Below, piece after piece: positions 42,833 to 50,338 of a stretch of DNA of 57,260 nt. The first letter of the stretch is position 1; the number at the start of each line of letters is the position of its first letter. Source of the DNA: Nocardia crassostreae (GTDB lineage Bacteria; Actinomycetota; Actinomycetes; Mycobacteriales; Mycobacteriaceae); contig NZ_BDCH01000045.1 of assembly GCF_001613405.1 (NCBI RefSeq), forward strand, positions 1 through 57,260, given 5' to 3'. Made by a program: the position numbers and the translations under genes. The notes under the pieces are model-generated. The model had not been told where the DNA came from. It ran no database searches and saw only the letters and a list, made by a program, of their open reading frames with translations.

Positions 42833-43332
42833 GATCCGCCGTCGGTCGGTGCTCCGGTCCTCGTCGTCAAAGCGCGGTTTTCTGTCTCTGGCGTGCGCAA
42901 AGCCAACAAATAGCGGGGTCACCTCGCCTGCCGTACCCGACCTTGGCTCCCCCGTCGGGAGCCGTACCCTCACCCCCGTACGTGGGGCCTGGCCGTGGTT
43001 ACGTATCGGACAAACCCCCTACAGCAACACAGTTCACACCCCTTTCCTGTGGTTCACACCCCAAATACACAGGGTTAAAGGGTGTGGACCACCAGGAAGG
43101 GGTGTGAACTCGAGCTTTTGATCTTGGTTTTGGGTCCCTGAACGTAACCACAGCCATCCAGCCAGGCCGGAACGTGAGAGGGCGGCTCCCAACCGGGGAG
43201 CCAAGGTCGGGTACGGCAGGCGAGGTGACCCATCTATCGGGTTTGCTCTGCGTACGCGCGGAGACGGAAGTCTTCCCGGGCCGCAATATCACCGGAGCAC
43301 CGACCCACGGCGGATAGACGACAAGGCCGCGA
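42833..43332. repeat. Right repeat: long imperfect palindrome of about 485 bp
   Basis: The two arms are concentric around about 43074. Matched blocks are 42834-42858 with 43315-43291 (24 of 25), 42916-42952 with 43231-43195 (37 of 37), GTGGTTACGT with ACGTAACCAC, and the inner decamer hairpin 43032-43109. In that hairpin two GTTCACACCC 20 apart face two inverted copies, one with a single mismatch. The outer 43306-43332 and GATCAAAAGCTCG (43123-43111) repeat the left element inverted. This fills most of the 750 bases between the SDR and sua5; no gene is seen in it. Confidence 0.85.
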
Positions 43333-43404
43333 CCAACTTTTCGGAGCTCCCACGGCCTTGCCCCTGAGAGCCATCGGAACTTGATCCGTGCCAAGATGTT
43401 GCGC

Positions 43405-44070
43405 GTGAGTACCGTCTACGACTGTGCCGATCCCGATTCACGCGCCGCCGGTCTGACCGCGGCGCGGAGCGCGTTGAAGTCGGGACGACTGGCCGTCATT
43501 CCGACCGACACCCTCTACGGCATCGCGGCCGACGCCTTCGACAGCCAAGCTGTCTCGGCGCTGCTGGCCGCCAAACGCCGCGGACGCGATATGCCGGTGC
43601 CGGTCCTGGTGGGTTCGTGGAACACCATCGACGGTCTGGTGTTCTCGGTACGCCCCCAAGCGCGCGAGCTGATCCGCGCGTTCTGGCCCGGCGGCCTGAG
43701 TCTCGTTGTGCAGCAAGCCCCTTCGCTGGCCTGGGATCTCGGCGACGCGCGCGGCACGGTGATGTTGCGCATGCCGTTGCATCCGGTCGCGCTGGAATTG
43801 CTGCGCGAGGTCGGCCCGCTCGCGGTGTCGAGTGCGAATGTCTCCGGCCAGCCGCCCGCCACCACGGTGGACGAGGCCAAGGCGCAGTTGGGTGATCTCG
43901 TCGGGGTGTATCTGGACGGCGGGCCCGCCGATCACGCGGTGGCGTCGACGATCGTGGACCTGACCGCCGACACGCCGCGGATTCTGCGGGAGGGTGCGAT
44001 TCCGGCGGAGAAGATCGCGGAGGTCCTCGGCATGTCGCCGGAGGAGCTGCGAGCACCGGGCGCGCGGTGA
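43405..44070 (+). CDS. sua5: L-threonylcarbamoyladenylate synthase (Sua5/YrdC family)
   Basis: A 221-residue YrdC-fold protein that makes threonylcarbamoyl-AMP from threonine, bicarbonate and ATP for the t6A37 modification of tRNAs. Seen are VIPTDTLYGIAADAFDSQAV, AAKRRGRDMPVPVLVGS, RAFWPGGLSLVVQQAP and LAVSSANVSGQPPATTVDEA. The start is GTG 43405 or ATG 43396; both give a normal N-terminus (VYDCADPDSRAAGL). It is the first gene of the sua5-wecA-atpI-atpB line. Confidence 0.94.
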   Translation: MSTVYDCADPDSRAAGLTAARSALKSGRLAVIPTDTLYGIAADAFDSQAVSALLAAKRRGRDMPVPVLVGSWNTIDGLVFSVRPQARELIRAFWPGGLSLVVQQAPSLAWDLGDARGTVMLRMPLHPVALELLREVGPLAVSSANVSGQPPATTVDEAKAQLGDLVGVYLDGGPADHAVASTIVDLTADTPRILREGAIPAEKIAEVLGMSPEELRAPGAR

Positions 44071-44081
44071 CGGCCTAGTAG

Positions 44082-45275
44082 ATGTTGTCGAGTCAAGGTG
44101 TATTCAGCCACGGCGCGGTGGTCCCGCTACGGGAGCTGGTGCTGACGCTGTTGGTCGCCGCCGTGGTCACATTCCTGTGCACGGGCGGCGTCCGGGTGGG
44201 GGCCATTGCCTTCGGGGCGGTGGCGGTGCCGCGCGAGCGGGATGTGCATGTGAAGCCGGTGCCGCGCATGGGCGGTATGGGCATCTATCTGGGCGTGATC
44301 GCGGCCGTGATGTTCGCGCATCAATTGCCCGCGTTGCGTCGCGGATTCGAGTATCCGAAGGATATTCCGGCGGTGCTGGCCGCGGGCACGCTCATTGTGC
44401 TGGTCGGCATCATCGACGACCGGTGGGGTCTGGACGCGCTGACGAAATTCGTCGGGCAGGTGACGGCGGCGGGCGTTATGGCGGAGATGGGGCTGAGCTG
44501 GGTCGCCATCTACAACCCGTTCACGAACGAGACGGTGGTGCTCGATCCGCTGCAGGGCGGCCTGGTCACGGTCGGCATTACCGTGACGCTCATCAATGCC
44601 ATGAATTTCGTCGACGGCCTGGACGGTTTGGCCGCCGGATTGGGGTTCATCGCCTCGGTCGCGGTGTTCACCTTCACGGTGGGCCTGCTCTACGAGGTGG
44701 GCGGTTCCACCGATACCTATCCGCCCGCGCTGCTGGCCGCCGCACTGGCGGGCGGCTGTCTCGGATTTCTGCCGCACAATTTTCAGCCCGCCCGAATATT
44801 CATGGGCGATACCGGTTCCATGCTCATTGGATTGATGCTGGCCGCGGTATCCACGGGCGCCTCCGGAAGAATTCCGCTGCAGGGTTACGGCCCGCGCGAC
44901 ATCGTGGGTCTGCTCTCGCCGCTGTTGCTGGTGGGCGCGGTGATGTTCATTCCGGTGCTCGATCTTGTGCTCGCCATCGTGCGCCGGGTGCGCGCCGGTG
45001 TGAGTTTCTCCACTCCCGACAAAATGCATCTGCATCACCGGCTGTTGCAGATCGGGCATTCGCACCGCCGTGTGGTGCTGCTCATCTACTTGTGGGTGAG
45101 CGTGCTGGCATTCGGGGCGGTCGGTACGTCGCTCATGGATCGCCGCCTCGTCGTCCTGTTGTTCGCCGCGGGACTGGTTTTTGCGCTCATCGTGACGGCG
45201 GTGCCCTCCTGGCGGGAACTACACGAGCGCACCGGGCGCAAACCGCCGCGCGGCTCGAACACCACGGCCGGGTAG
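44082..45275 (+). CDS. wecA: Undecaprenyl-phosphate GlcNAc-1-phosphate transferase
   Basis: A 397-residue polytopic enzyme (Rfe/WecA, MraY family). It transfers GlcNAc-1-P to decaprenyl phosphate, the first step of the linker joining arabinogalactan to peptidoglycan in this order. About eleven hydrophobic segments are present. Motifs are VPRERDVHVKPVPRMGGMGI, GIIDDRWGLDA with the Asp pair, INAMNFVDGLDGLAAG, FMGDTGSMLIG and the late HLHHRLLQIGHSHR. ATG 44082 follows the sua5 stop by 11 bases. Confidence 0.94.
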   Translation: MLSSQGVFSHGAVVPLRELVLTLLVAAVVTFLCTGGVRVGAIAFGAVAVPRERDVHVKPVPRMGGMGIYLGVIAAVMFAHQLPALRRGFEYPKDIPAVLAAGTLIVLVGIIDDRWGLDALTKFVGQVTAAGVMAEMGLSWVAIYNPFTNETVVLDPLQGGLVTVGITVTLINAMNFVDGLDGLAAGLGFIASVAVFTFTVGLLYEVGGSTDTYPPALLAAALAGGCLGFLPHNFQPARIFMGDTGSMLIGLMLAAVSTGASGRIPLQGYGPRDIVGLLSPLLLVGAVMFIPVLDLVLAIVRRVRAGVSFSTPDKMHLHHRLLQIGHSHRRVVLLIYLWVSVLAFGAVGTSLMDRRLVVLLFAAGLVFALIVTAVPSWRELHERTGRKPPRGSNTTAG

Positions 45276-45286
45276 AGTTGCCGACC

Positions 45287-45715
45287 GTGAGCACGCCTTC
45301 CGATCCCGGTCCCGACGCCCCGCTGCGCGCGGCCCTGCGCTACGGCATCGCCGGTTTGGCTGTGCTGGTTGTGGTTTCGGCGATTCTGTCAGTGATCTTC
45401 GCCGGACTGCCCGGCCTGTGGGGCGCCCTGCTGGGCGCCGCCATCGGCGGCGGCTTCATCCTGACCACCGCCGCCTCGGTGCTCTTCAGCGGCAAGCTCG
45501 AGACCGGTTTGCAGGGGATTGTCCTGCTCGGTAGCTGGGTCGGGAAGCTACTGGTCGCGGTGGTCGTCATCGCCGTCCTCAACCGCTTCGACTTCTACAG
45601 CCGCCCGGCCCTGTTCTTCACGGTGGTCGGCGCCCTGCTGATCGTGCTCGGCGCGGAGACGTACGGCCTTCTGCGCCAAAAGGTTCCGACCGTCGAAGTG
45701 GACCGCGACCTGTAG
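45287..45715 (+). CDS. atpI: ATP synthase protein I-like membrane protein
   Basis: A 142-residue protein with four hydrophobic segments (YGIAGLAVLVVVSAILSVIF, then GALLGAAIGGGFILTTA, LGSWVGKLLVAVVVIAVL, LFFTVVGALLIVLGAE). Its position directly before atpB matches the mycobacterial atpI-like gene (Rv1303). AtpI helps to assemble the c-ring in other bacteria. The GTG start is 11 bases after the wecA stop. The long upstream open frame is a wecA shadow. Confidence 0.85.
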   Translation: MSTPSDPGPDAPLRAALRYGIAGLAVLVVVSAILSVIFAGLPGLWGALLGAAIGGGFILTTAASVLFSGKLETGLQGIVLLGSWVGKLLVAVVVIAVLNRFDFYSRPALFFTVVGALLIVLGAETYGLLRQKVPTVEVDRDL

Positions 45716-45786
45716 CCGGACCGGTAGATCCGGCCAAGTTCACCTGCTGTTTCCGTCACCCCCTACACAGTGTCGTAGATGGCTTG

Positions 45787-45889
45787 GTAAACTCTTTACT
45801 TGTAAGCAACCGAAACAACAGGGGGTCACCTGAGACCCGCCTGAGAGCAGGTTATGCTTACAGCCGTACCGGACCCGATGGGTCACGGT
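45787..45889 (+). ncRNA. Candidate structured leader RNA before atpB
   Basis: The 339-base gap between atpI and atpB holds no gene but folds well by eye. TGTAAGC (45801-45807) pairs with GCTTACA (45856-45862). Between them GGGTC/GACCC (45823-45827, 45834-45838) and CCTG/CAGG (45840-45843, 45848-45851) form two hairpins, which gives a three-way junction. Then ACCGGACCC (45868-45876) pairs with GGGTCACGGT (45880-45889) with one bulge. GTAAA-CTC-TTTAC lies just upstream at 45787. No poly-T follows, so it is not a plain terminator. No known riboswitch class was recognised. Confidence 0.4.
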
Positions 45890-46054
45890 TCTGCACCGTC
45901 GACGATGTCGCGGACGCGCGTACAGACGCCCGGGCCATGCCCGAACAGCTGCTGACGAACTTCGAGCCGACCTGAGTCGACCCACCAGATCGTCAATGTC
46001 CGATCGAACCGCAGGTTAAAACTATGGCCTGCGGCCCGACCACGGGAGAGAACG

Positions 46055-46846
46055 CTGAGCGTCACCATTTTGGCGGGCGAGTTCCACGCGCCGTCGCTTA
46101 ACGACTTCTTCCCTCCAGCAGTGCTGTTCGAGGGGACGCCTTTCGAGCTCGACCGTTTGATGCTCATTCGCATCCTCATGTCGGCCGTTCTGTTGATCGT
46201 CATGCTCGCGGCATTCCGTCGTCCGCAGCTTGTTCCGCGCGGTCTCCAGAATGTCGCCGAAACCGGTCTGGTGTTCGTCAAGGAGCAGATCTCCGACGAG
46301 GTGCTCGGCAAGGAATCCGGTAAGAAGTTCTTCCCGTTGGTCGCAACGGTCTTCTTCTCGGTGCTGTTCCTGAACATCTCGGGTGTCATTCCGGGTCTGA
46401 ACATCTCCTCGAACGCACGAATCGGCTTCCCGCTGGTTCTCGCGCTGGTCGCCTACGTCACGTTCAACTACGTGGGCATCAAGAAGTACGGCTTCCTGAA
46501 ATACATGCGCTCGTCCATCGTGGTGCCGAATGTGCCCCCCGCTCTGCACGTGCTGCTGATCCCCATCGAGTTCATCTCGACCTTCCTGCTGCGCCCGTTC
46601 ACGCTCACCGTTCGTCTCATGGCGAACATGCTGGCCGGCCACATCATGCTGGTGCTGTTCTTCAGCGCCACCCAGTTCTTCCTGTTCGACGCTGCCGCCT
46701 GGATGAAGGTGTTCTCGCCGTTCTCGCTGCTCGCGGGCCTCGGCTTCACCCTCTTCGAACTGCTGGTTGTCTTCCTGCAGGCCTACGTGTTCGCGCTGCT
46801 GACCGCCGTCTACATCGGTCTCGCGCAGCACGCCGACTCTCACTGA
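46055..46846 (+). CDS. atpB: ATP synthase subunit a
   Basis: The membrane stator subunit forming the proton half-channels beside the c-ring, 263 residues. The essential Arg is in FTLTVRLMANMLAGHIMLV; about six membrane helices are seen. The start is unusual. The frame begins at CTG 46055 (CTG AGC GTC ACC), five bases after GGGAGAG. The first standard start codon, TTG 46070, is too far from any ribosome site and shortens the N-terminus. Relatives begin with MSV, so CTG, or a lost ATG/GTG, is likely. Confidence 0.93.
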   Translation: MSVTILAGEFHAPSLNDFFPPAVLFEGTPFELDRLMLIRILMSAVLLIVMLAAFRRPQLVPRGLQNVAETGLVFVKEQISDEVLGKESGKKFFPLVATVFFSVLFLNISGVIPGLNISSNARIGFPLVLALVAYVTFNYVGIKKYGFLKYMRSSIVVPNVPPALHVLLIPIEFISTFLLRPFTLTVRLMANMLAGHIMLVLFFSATQFFLFDAAAWMKVFSPFSLLAGLGFTLFELLVVFLQAYVFALLTAVYIGLAQHADSH

Positions 46847-46918
46847 CCGACCGGTACCACACCAAAACCTGCTTCACACGCCGTCGGCGGGTGGGCGACA
46901 GAAAGGGAATAGATACTC

Positions 46919-47164
46919 ATGAGCAGCCTCTCGTACCTGGCCCAGGCCGCGACCGAGACCAAGTCGACCGGCTTCGGCGCCATCGGCTACGGCCTCGCGG
47001 CCATCGGCCCCGGCATCGGCGTGGGCATCGTGGTTGGTAAGGCCATCGAGGGCATCGCCCGTCAGCCCGAGCTGCAGGGTCAGATCCGCACCACCATGTT
47101 CCTCGGTATCGCGTTCACCGAGGCCCTGGCGCTGATCGGCCTCGTCGCCGGCTTCATCTTCTGA
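46919..47164 (+). CDS. atpE: ATP synthase subunit c
   Basis: An 81-residue proteolipid of the rotor ring. Two membrane helices are joined by the polar loop ARQPELQ. The proton-carrying carboxylate is Glu 68 in FTEALALIG, and the Gly-rich first helix reads GPGIGVGIVVGKAIEG. The N-terminal 15 residues (LSYLAQAATETK) are an extension relative to E. coli. GAAAGGGA precedes the ATG. In mycobacteria this subunit is the target of diarylquinolines. Confidence 0.97.
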   Translation: MSSLSYLAQAATETKSTGFGAIGYGLAAIGPGIGVGIVVGKAIEGIARQPELQGQIRTTMFLGIAFTEALALIGLVAGFIF

Positions 47165-47181
47165 TTCTGGATACTCAAACC

Positions 47182-47739
47182 ATGAGCAGCATCAATTTGC
47201 TCGCGGCTGAGGGGACCACCGAACAAAATCCCCTCATCCCGGAGCCGTACGACATTTTCTGGTCGGCGGTCTGCCTCCTGGTGATCGGTTTCGCGTTCTA
47301 CAAGTACGTGATCCCGCGTCTCACCACGGTGCTCGACGAGCGCTCGGAGAAGATCGAAGGCGGTATCGCCAAGGCCGAGGCCGTGCAGGCCGAGGCGGAG
47401 GCGACCCTGCAGCAGTACCAGGAGCAGCTCGCCGAGGCTCGCCTCGAGGCTGCCCGTATCCGCGAGGAGGCCCGTAACCAGGGCCAGTCGATCCTCGCTC
47501 AGATGCGCTCCGATGCGCAGGCCGAGGCCGACCGCATCGTGGCTTCGGGTCACAGCCAGCTGGAGGCTCAGCGCCAGCAGATCGTGACCGAGCTGCGGTC
47601 CGAGCTCGGCCGTACCGCGGTCGACCTGGCCGAGAAGATCATCGGTCAGTCGGTGGCCGACGAGGCCAAGCAGGCGGCATCGATCGACCGGTTCCTCGCG
47701 GAGCTGGATTCGAACGATCGCATCGGCGCTGGAAGGTAA
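47182..47739 (+). CDS. atpF: ATP synthase subunit b
   Basis: A 185-residue peripheral stalk subunit. One membrane helix (SAVCLLVIGFAFYKYVIP) is followed by a long charged coiled coil (LDERSEKIEGGIAKAEAVQA and onward) that reaches the F1 head and meets delta. ATG 47182 follows the atpE stop by 17 bases. Confidence 0.95.
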   Translation: MSSINLLAAEGTTEQNPLIPEPYDIFWSAVCLLVIGFAFYKYVIPRLTTVLDERSEKIEGGIAKAEAVQAEAEATLQQYQEQLAEARLEAARIREEARNQGQSILAQMRSDAQAEADRIVASGHSQLEAQRQQIVTELRSELGRTAVDLAEKIIGQSVADEAKQAASIDRFLAELDSNDRIGAGR

Positions 47740-47758
47740 CGACGCGAAAGTGGGAAGC

Positions 47759-48571
47759 ATGTACGCAGCGAGCCGTGAGGCGAGTTCCCGTGCGCGGGAA
47801 GCTCTTCGGGCCGCTCTGACCGGTAGCGACACCGTCGCGGAAACGACCGGATCCGAACTGTTCGCCGTTGTCGCCGTGCTCGACGACCAGCGTTCGCTGC
47901 GTGTGGCGCTCGCGGATAAGTCGGTGTCGAGTTCGGCCCGCGCCGAGCTCGCCGAACGCGTCTTCGGGGGCAAGATCAGCGCGGCCACGCAGGCCGTGCT
48001 GACCACCGCGGTGGCTCAGGACTGGTCTCGCGCCCGCAATCTGGTCGACACCCTGGAACTGCTCGGCCGCGAGGCGCTGCTGCGCGCCGCGGACGACCGC
48101 GGCCGCCTCGGCGCCGTCGAGGACGAGCTGTTCCGGCTGGGGCGCATTGTCGAGGACAACCCGGAGCTGGAGCAGGCGCTCTCCGATCACGGCAAGCCCG
48201 TGCCGGCGCGCCGTGAGCTGCTGACGCGGCTGCTCACCGGCAAGGTCGAGGACATCACCCTCCAGCTGGCCGAGCAGGCGGTGGCGCGCGCGCACACCAA
48301 CAGCATCGGCGAGGCCATCGACAAGCTGTCCGACCTGGCGGCGTCGCTCCGGGAACAGATCGTGGCGCACGTGCGCGCCGCGGTGGCCCTGACGCCGCAG
48401 CAGCGGGAGCACCTGGCGGCTTCGCTGCAGCGCATCTACGACAAGCCGATCACGGTGCACGTGCAGGAAGACCCGAGCCTGCTGGTCGGCGTCGTCGTGC
48501 GCGTGGGCGACGACCTGATCGACGGCAGCGCCACCGGCCGGTTGCAGCGCTTGCGCCAGACCCTGGCCTGA
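47759..48571 (+). CDS. atpH: ATP synthase subunit delta
   Basis: A 270-residue subunit linking stalk and head. It is about 90 residues longer than the E. coli protein, as in Nocardia and corynebacteria, but without the fused second b domain of mycobacterial AtpH. ALADKSVSSSARAELAERVF and the C-terminal DPSLLVGVVVRVGDDLIDGS are the family marks. ATG 47759 is preferred over GTG 47750. Confidence 0.94.
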   Translation: MYAASREASSRAREALRAALTGSDTVAETTGSELFAVVAVLDDQRSLRVALADKSVSSSARAELAERVFGGKISAATQAVLTTAVAQDWSRARNLVDTLELLGREALLRAADDRGRLGAVEDELFRLGRIVEDNPELEQALSDHGKPVPARRELLTRLLTGKVEDITLQLAEQAVARAHTNSIGEAIDKLSDLAASLREQIVAHVRAAVALTPQQREHLAASLQRIYDKPITVHVQEDPSLLVGVVVRVGDDLIDGSATGRLQRLRQTLA

Positions 48572-48639
48572 GCGAAGCCCGGCCCGCCGGCGGCCACCAA
48601 CACACCGACATTCGAGACCACAGCGAGAGCAGGAAGAAC

Positions 48640-50280
48640 ATGGCGGAGCTGACGATCTCCCCCGATGAGATCCGTAGCGCGATCGAGAGCTACACTCAGA
48701 GCTACACCCCGGAAACCTCCATCGAGGAAGTGGGCGTCGTCACCGACACCGGCGACGGTATCGCCCACATCAGCGGCCTCCCCGGCGCGATGGCCAACGA
48801 GCTGCTGGAATTCCCCGGCGGCGTGCTCGGCGTCGCGCTGAACCTGGAGGACACCGAGATCGGTGCCGTCGTCCTGGGTGAGTTCGACACCATAGAGGAA
48901 GGCCAGCAGGTCCGCCGTACCGGCGACGTGCTCTCGGTCCCGGTGGGCGACAAGTTCCTCGGCCGCGTGGTGGACCCGCTGGGCGCCCCGATCGACGGCC
49001 TCGGCGAGATCGAGGCCGACGACCGTCGCGTGCTCGAGCTGCAGGCCGCCACCGTGCTGCAGCGCCAGCCGGTCGGTGAGCCCATGGCCACCGGCATCAC
49101 CGCCATCGACGCCCTGACCGCCATCGGCCGCGGCCAGCGTCAGCTGGTCATCGGCGACCGCAAGACCGGTAAGACCGCGGTCTGCGTCGACGCCATCATC
49201 AACCAGAAGGCGAACTGGGCCACCGGCGATCCGACCAAGCAGGTGCGCTGCATCTACGTCGCGATCGGTCAGAAGGGCTCCACCATCGCGGGCGTCAAGG
49301 CCGCCCTCGAGGCGCACGGCGCCATGGAGTACACCACCATCGTCGCGGCCCCGGCCTCCGACTCGGCGGGCTTCAAGTGGCTGGCCCCGTACACCGGTTC
49401 GGCCATCGGCCAGCACTGGATGTACCAGGGCAAGCACGTCCTGATCGTGTTCGACGACCTGTCCAAGCAGGCCGAGGCCTACCGCGCCATCTCGCTGCTG
49501 CTGCGCCGCCCGCCGGGCCGCGAGGCGTACCCGGGTGACGTCTTCTACCTGCACTCGCGTCTGCTGGAGCGTTGCGCCAAGCTCTCCGACGAGATGGGCG
49601 CCGGTTCCATGACCGCGCTGCCGATCATCGAGACCAAGGCCAACGACGTCTCGGCGTTCATCCCGACCAACGTCATCTCCATCACCGACGGTCAGGTGTT
49701 CCTCGAGTCGGACCTCTTCAACAAGGGTGTCCGCCCGGCCATCAACGTCGGTATCTCCGTCTCCCGCGTCGGTGGCGCCGCGCAGACCAAGGCCATGAAG
49801 AAGGTCTCCGGTTCGCTGCGCCTGGAGCTGGCCTCCTACCGCGAGCTCGAGGCGTTCTCCGCCTTCGCCTCCGATCTGGATGCCGCCTCGCTGGCGCAGC
49901 TGGAGCGCGGCGCGCGCTGGGTCGAGCTGCTCAAGCAGGACCAGTACGCCCCGGTTTCCGTTGAGGACCAGGTCGTTTCGCTGTACCTGGTCGACGGCGG
50001 CTACTACGACTCCGTGCCGGTCGGCGACGTGCGTCGCTTCAATGCCGAGCTGCTGGAGAACCTGCACGCCACCGTGCAGTCCTCCTTCGACGCCCTGCAG
50101 GGCGGCGCGAAGGTGCTCGAGGGCGAGGCCGCCGACGCCATCAAGGCCGCGACCGACAAGTTCAAGCAGGGCTTCCTGGCTTCGGACGGCAGCCGTGTCG
50201 TGAACGAGGCCGAGGCCGGCGAGCTCGATCACGAAGAGGTCGAGTCGCTGTCCGTCACTCGCAAGCACGTCGAGAAGTAA
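48640..50280 (+). CDS. atpA: ATP synthase subunit alpha
   Basis: A 546-residue non-catalytic nucleotide-binding subunit of F1. The P-loop is GDRKTGKTAVCVDAI, the arginine-finger region is in ITDGQVFLESDLFNKGVRPA and SVSRVGGAAQTKAM. The last 30 residues (DGSRVVNEAEAGELDHEEVE) are the C-terminal extension of this order, which in mycobacteria suppresses ATP hydrolysis. AGCAGGAAG precedes the ATG. Confidence 0.97.
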   Translation: MAELTISPDEIRSAIESYTQSYTPETSIEEVGVVTDTGDGIAHISGLPGAMANELLEFPGGVLGVALNLEDTEIGAVVLGEFDTIEEGQQVRRTGDVLSVPVGDKFLGRVVDPLGAPIDGLGEIEADDRRVLELQAATVLQRQPVGEPMATGITAIDALTAIGRGQRQLVIGDRKTGKTAVCVDAIINQKANWATGDPTKQVRCIYVAIGQKGSTIAGVKAALEAHGAMEYTTIVAAPASDSAGFKWLAPYTGSAIGQHWMYQGKHVLIVFDDLSKQAEAYRAISLLLRRPPGREAYPGDVFYLHSRLLERCAKLSDEMGAGSMTALPIIETKANDVSAFIPTNVISITDGQVFLESDLFNKGVRPAINVGISVSRVGGAAQTKAMKKVSGSLRLELASYRELEAFSAFASDLDAASLAQLERGARWVELLKQDQYAPVSVEDQVVSLYLVDGGYYDSVPVGDVRRFNAELLENLHATVQSSFDALQGGAKVLEGEAADAIKAATDKFKQGFLASDGSRVVNEAEAGELDHEEVESLSVTRKHVEK

Positions 50281-50338
50281 GACGGGCGAAGCGAATGCGA
50301 CTGACTGACTCGAGGAATGAAGGGAGTGTGAACCGCTA

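Larger units (their letters stand above)
40816..43332. mobile_element. Putative transposase-less island bounded by inverted repeats, between prmC and sua5
   Basis: Two genes normally adjacent in mycobacteria are separated by this segment, which carries a SigJ-type sigma factor and an SDR. Its ends are inverted repeats: 40816-40842 matches 43332-43306 at 25 of 27 positions, and 40842-40865 matches 43123-43100 at 23 of 24. No transposase, recombinase or clear target duplication is visible. It could be a non-autonomous composite element, or a region that acquired two copies of a dispersed repeat. The mobile nature is inferred. Confidence 0.45.

Noticed and set aside
40856..43109. CRISPR array
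   Set aside because: Only four decamers per cluster, in direct and inverted pairs with 10-base gaps; no spacer-repeat periodicity and no cas genes.
45784..45975. 63-residue open frame between atpI and atpB
   Set aside because: No ribosome site, no recognisable composition, and it lies over the hairpin-rich leader.
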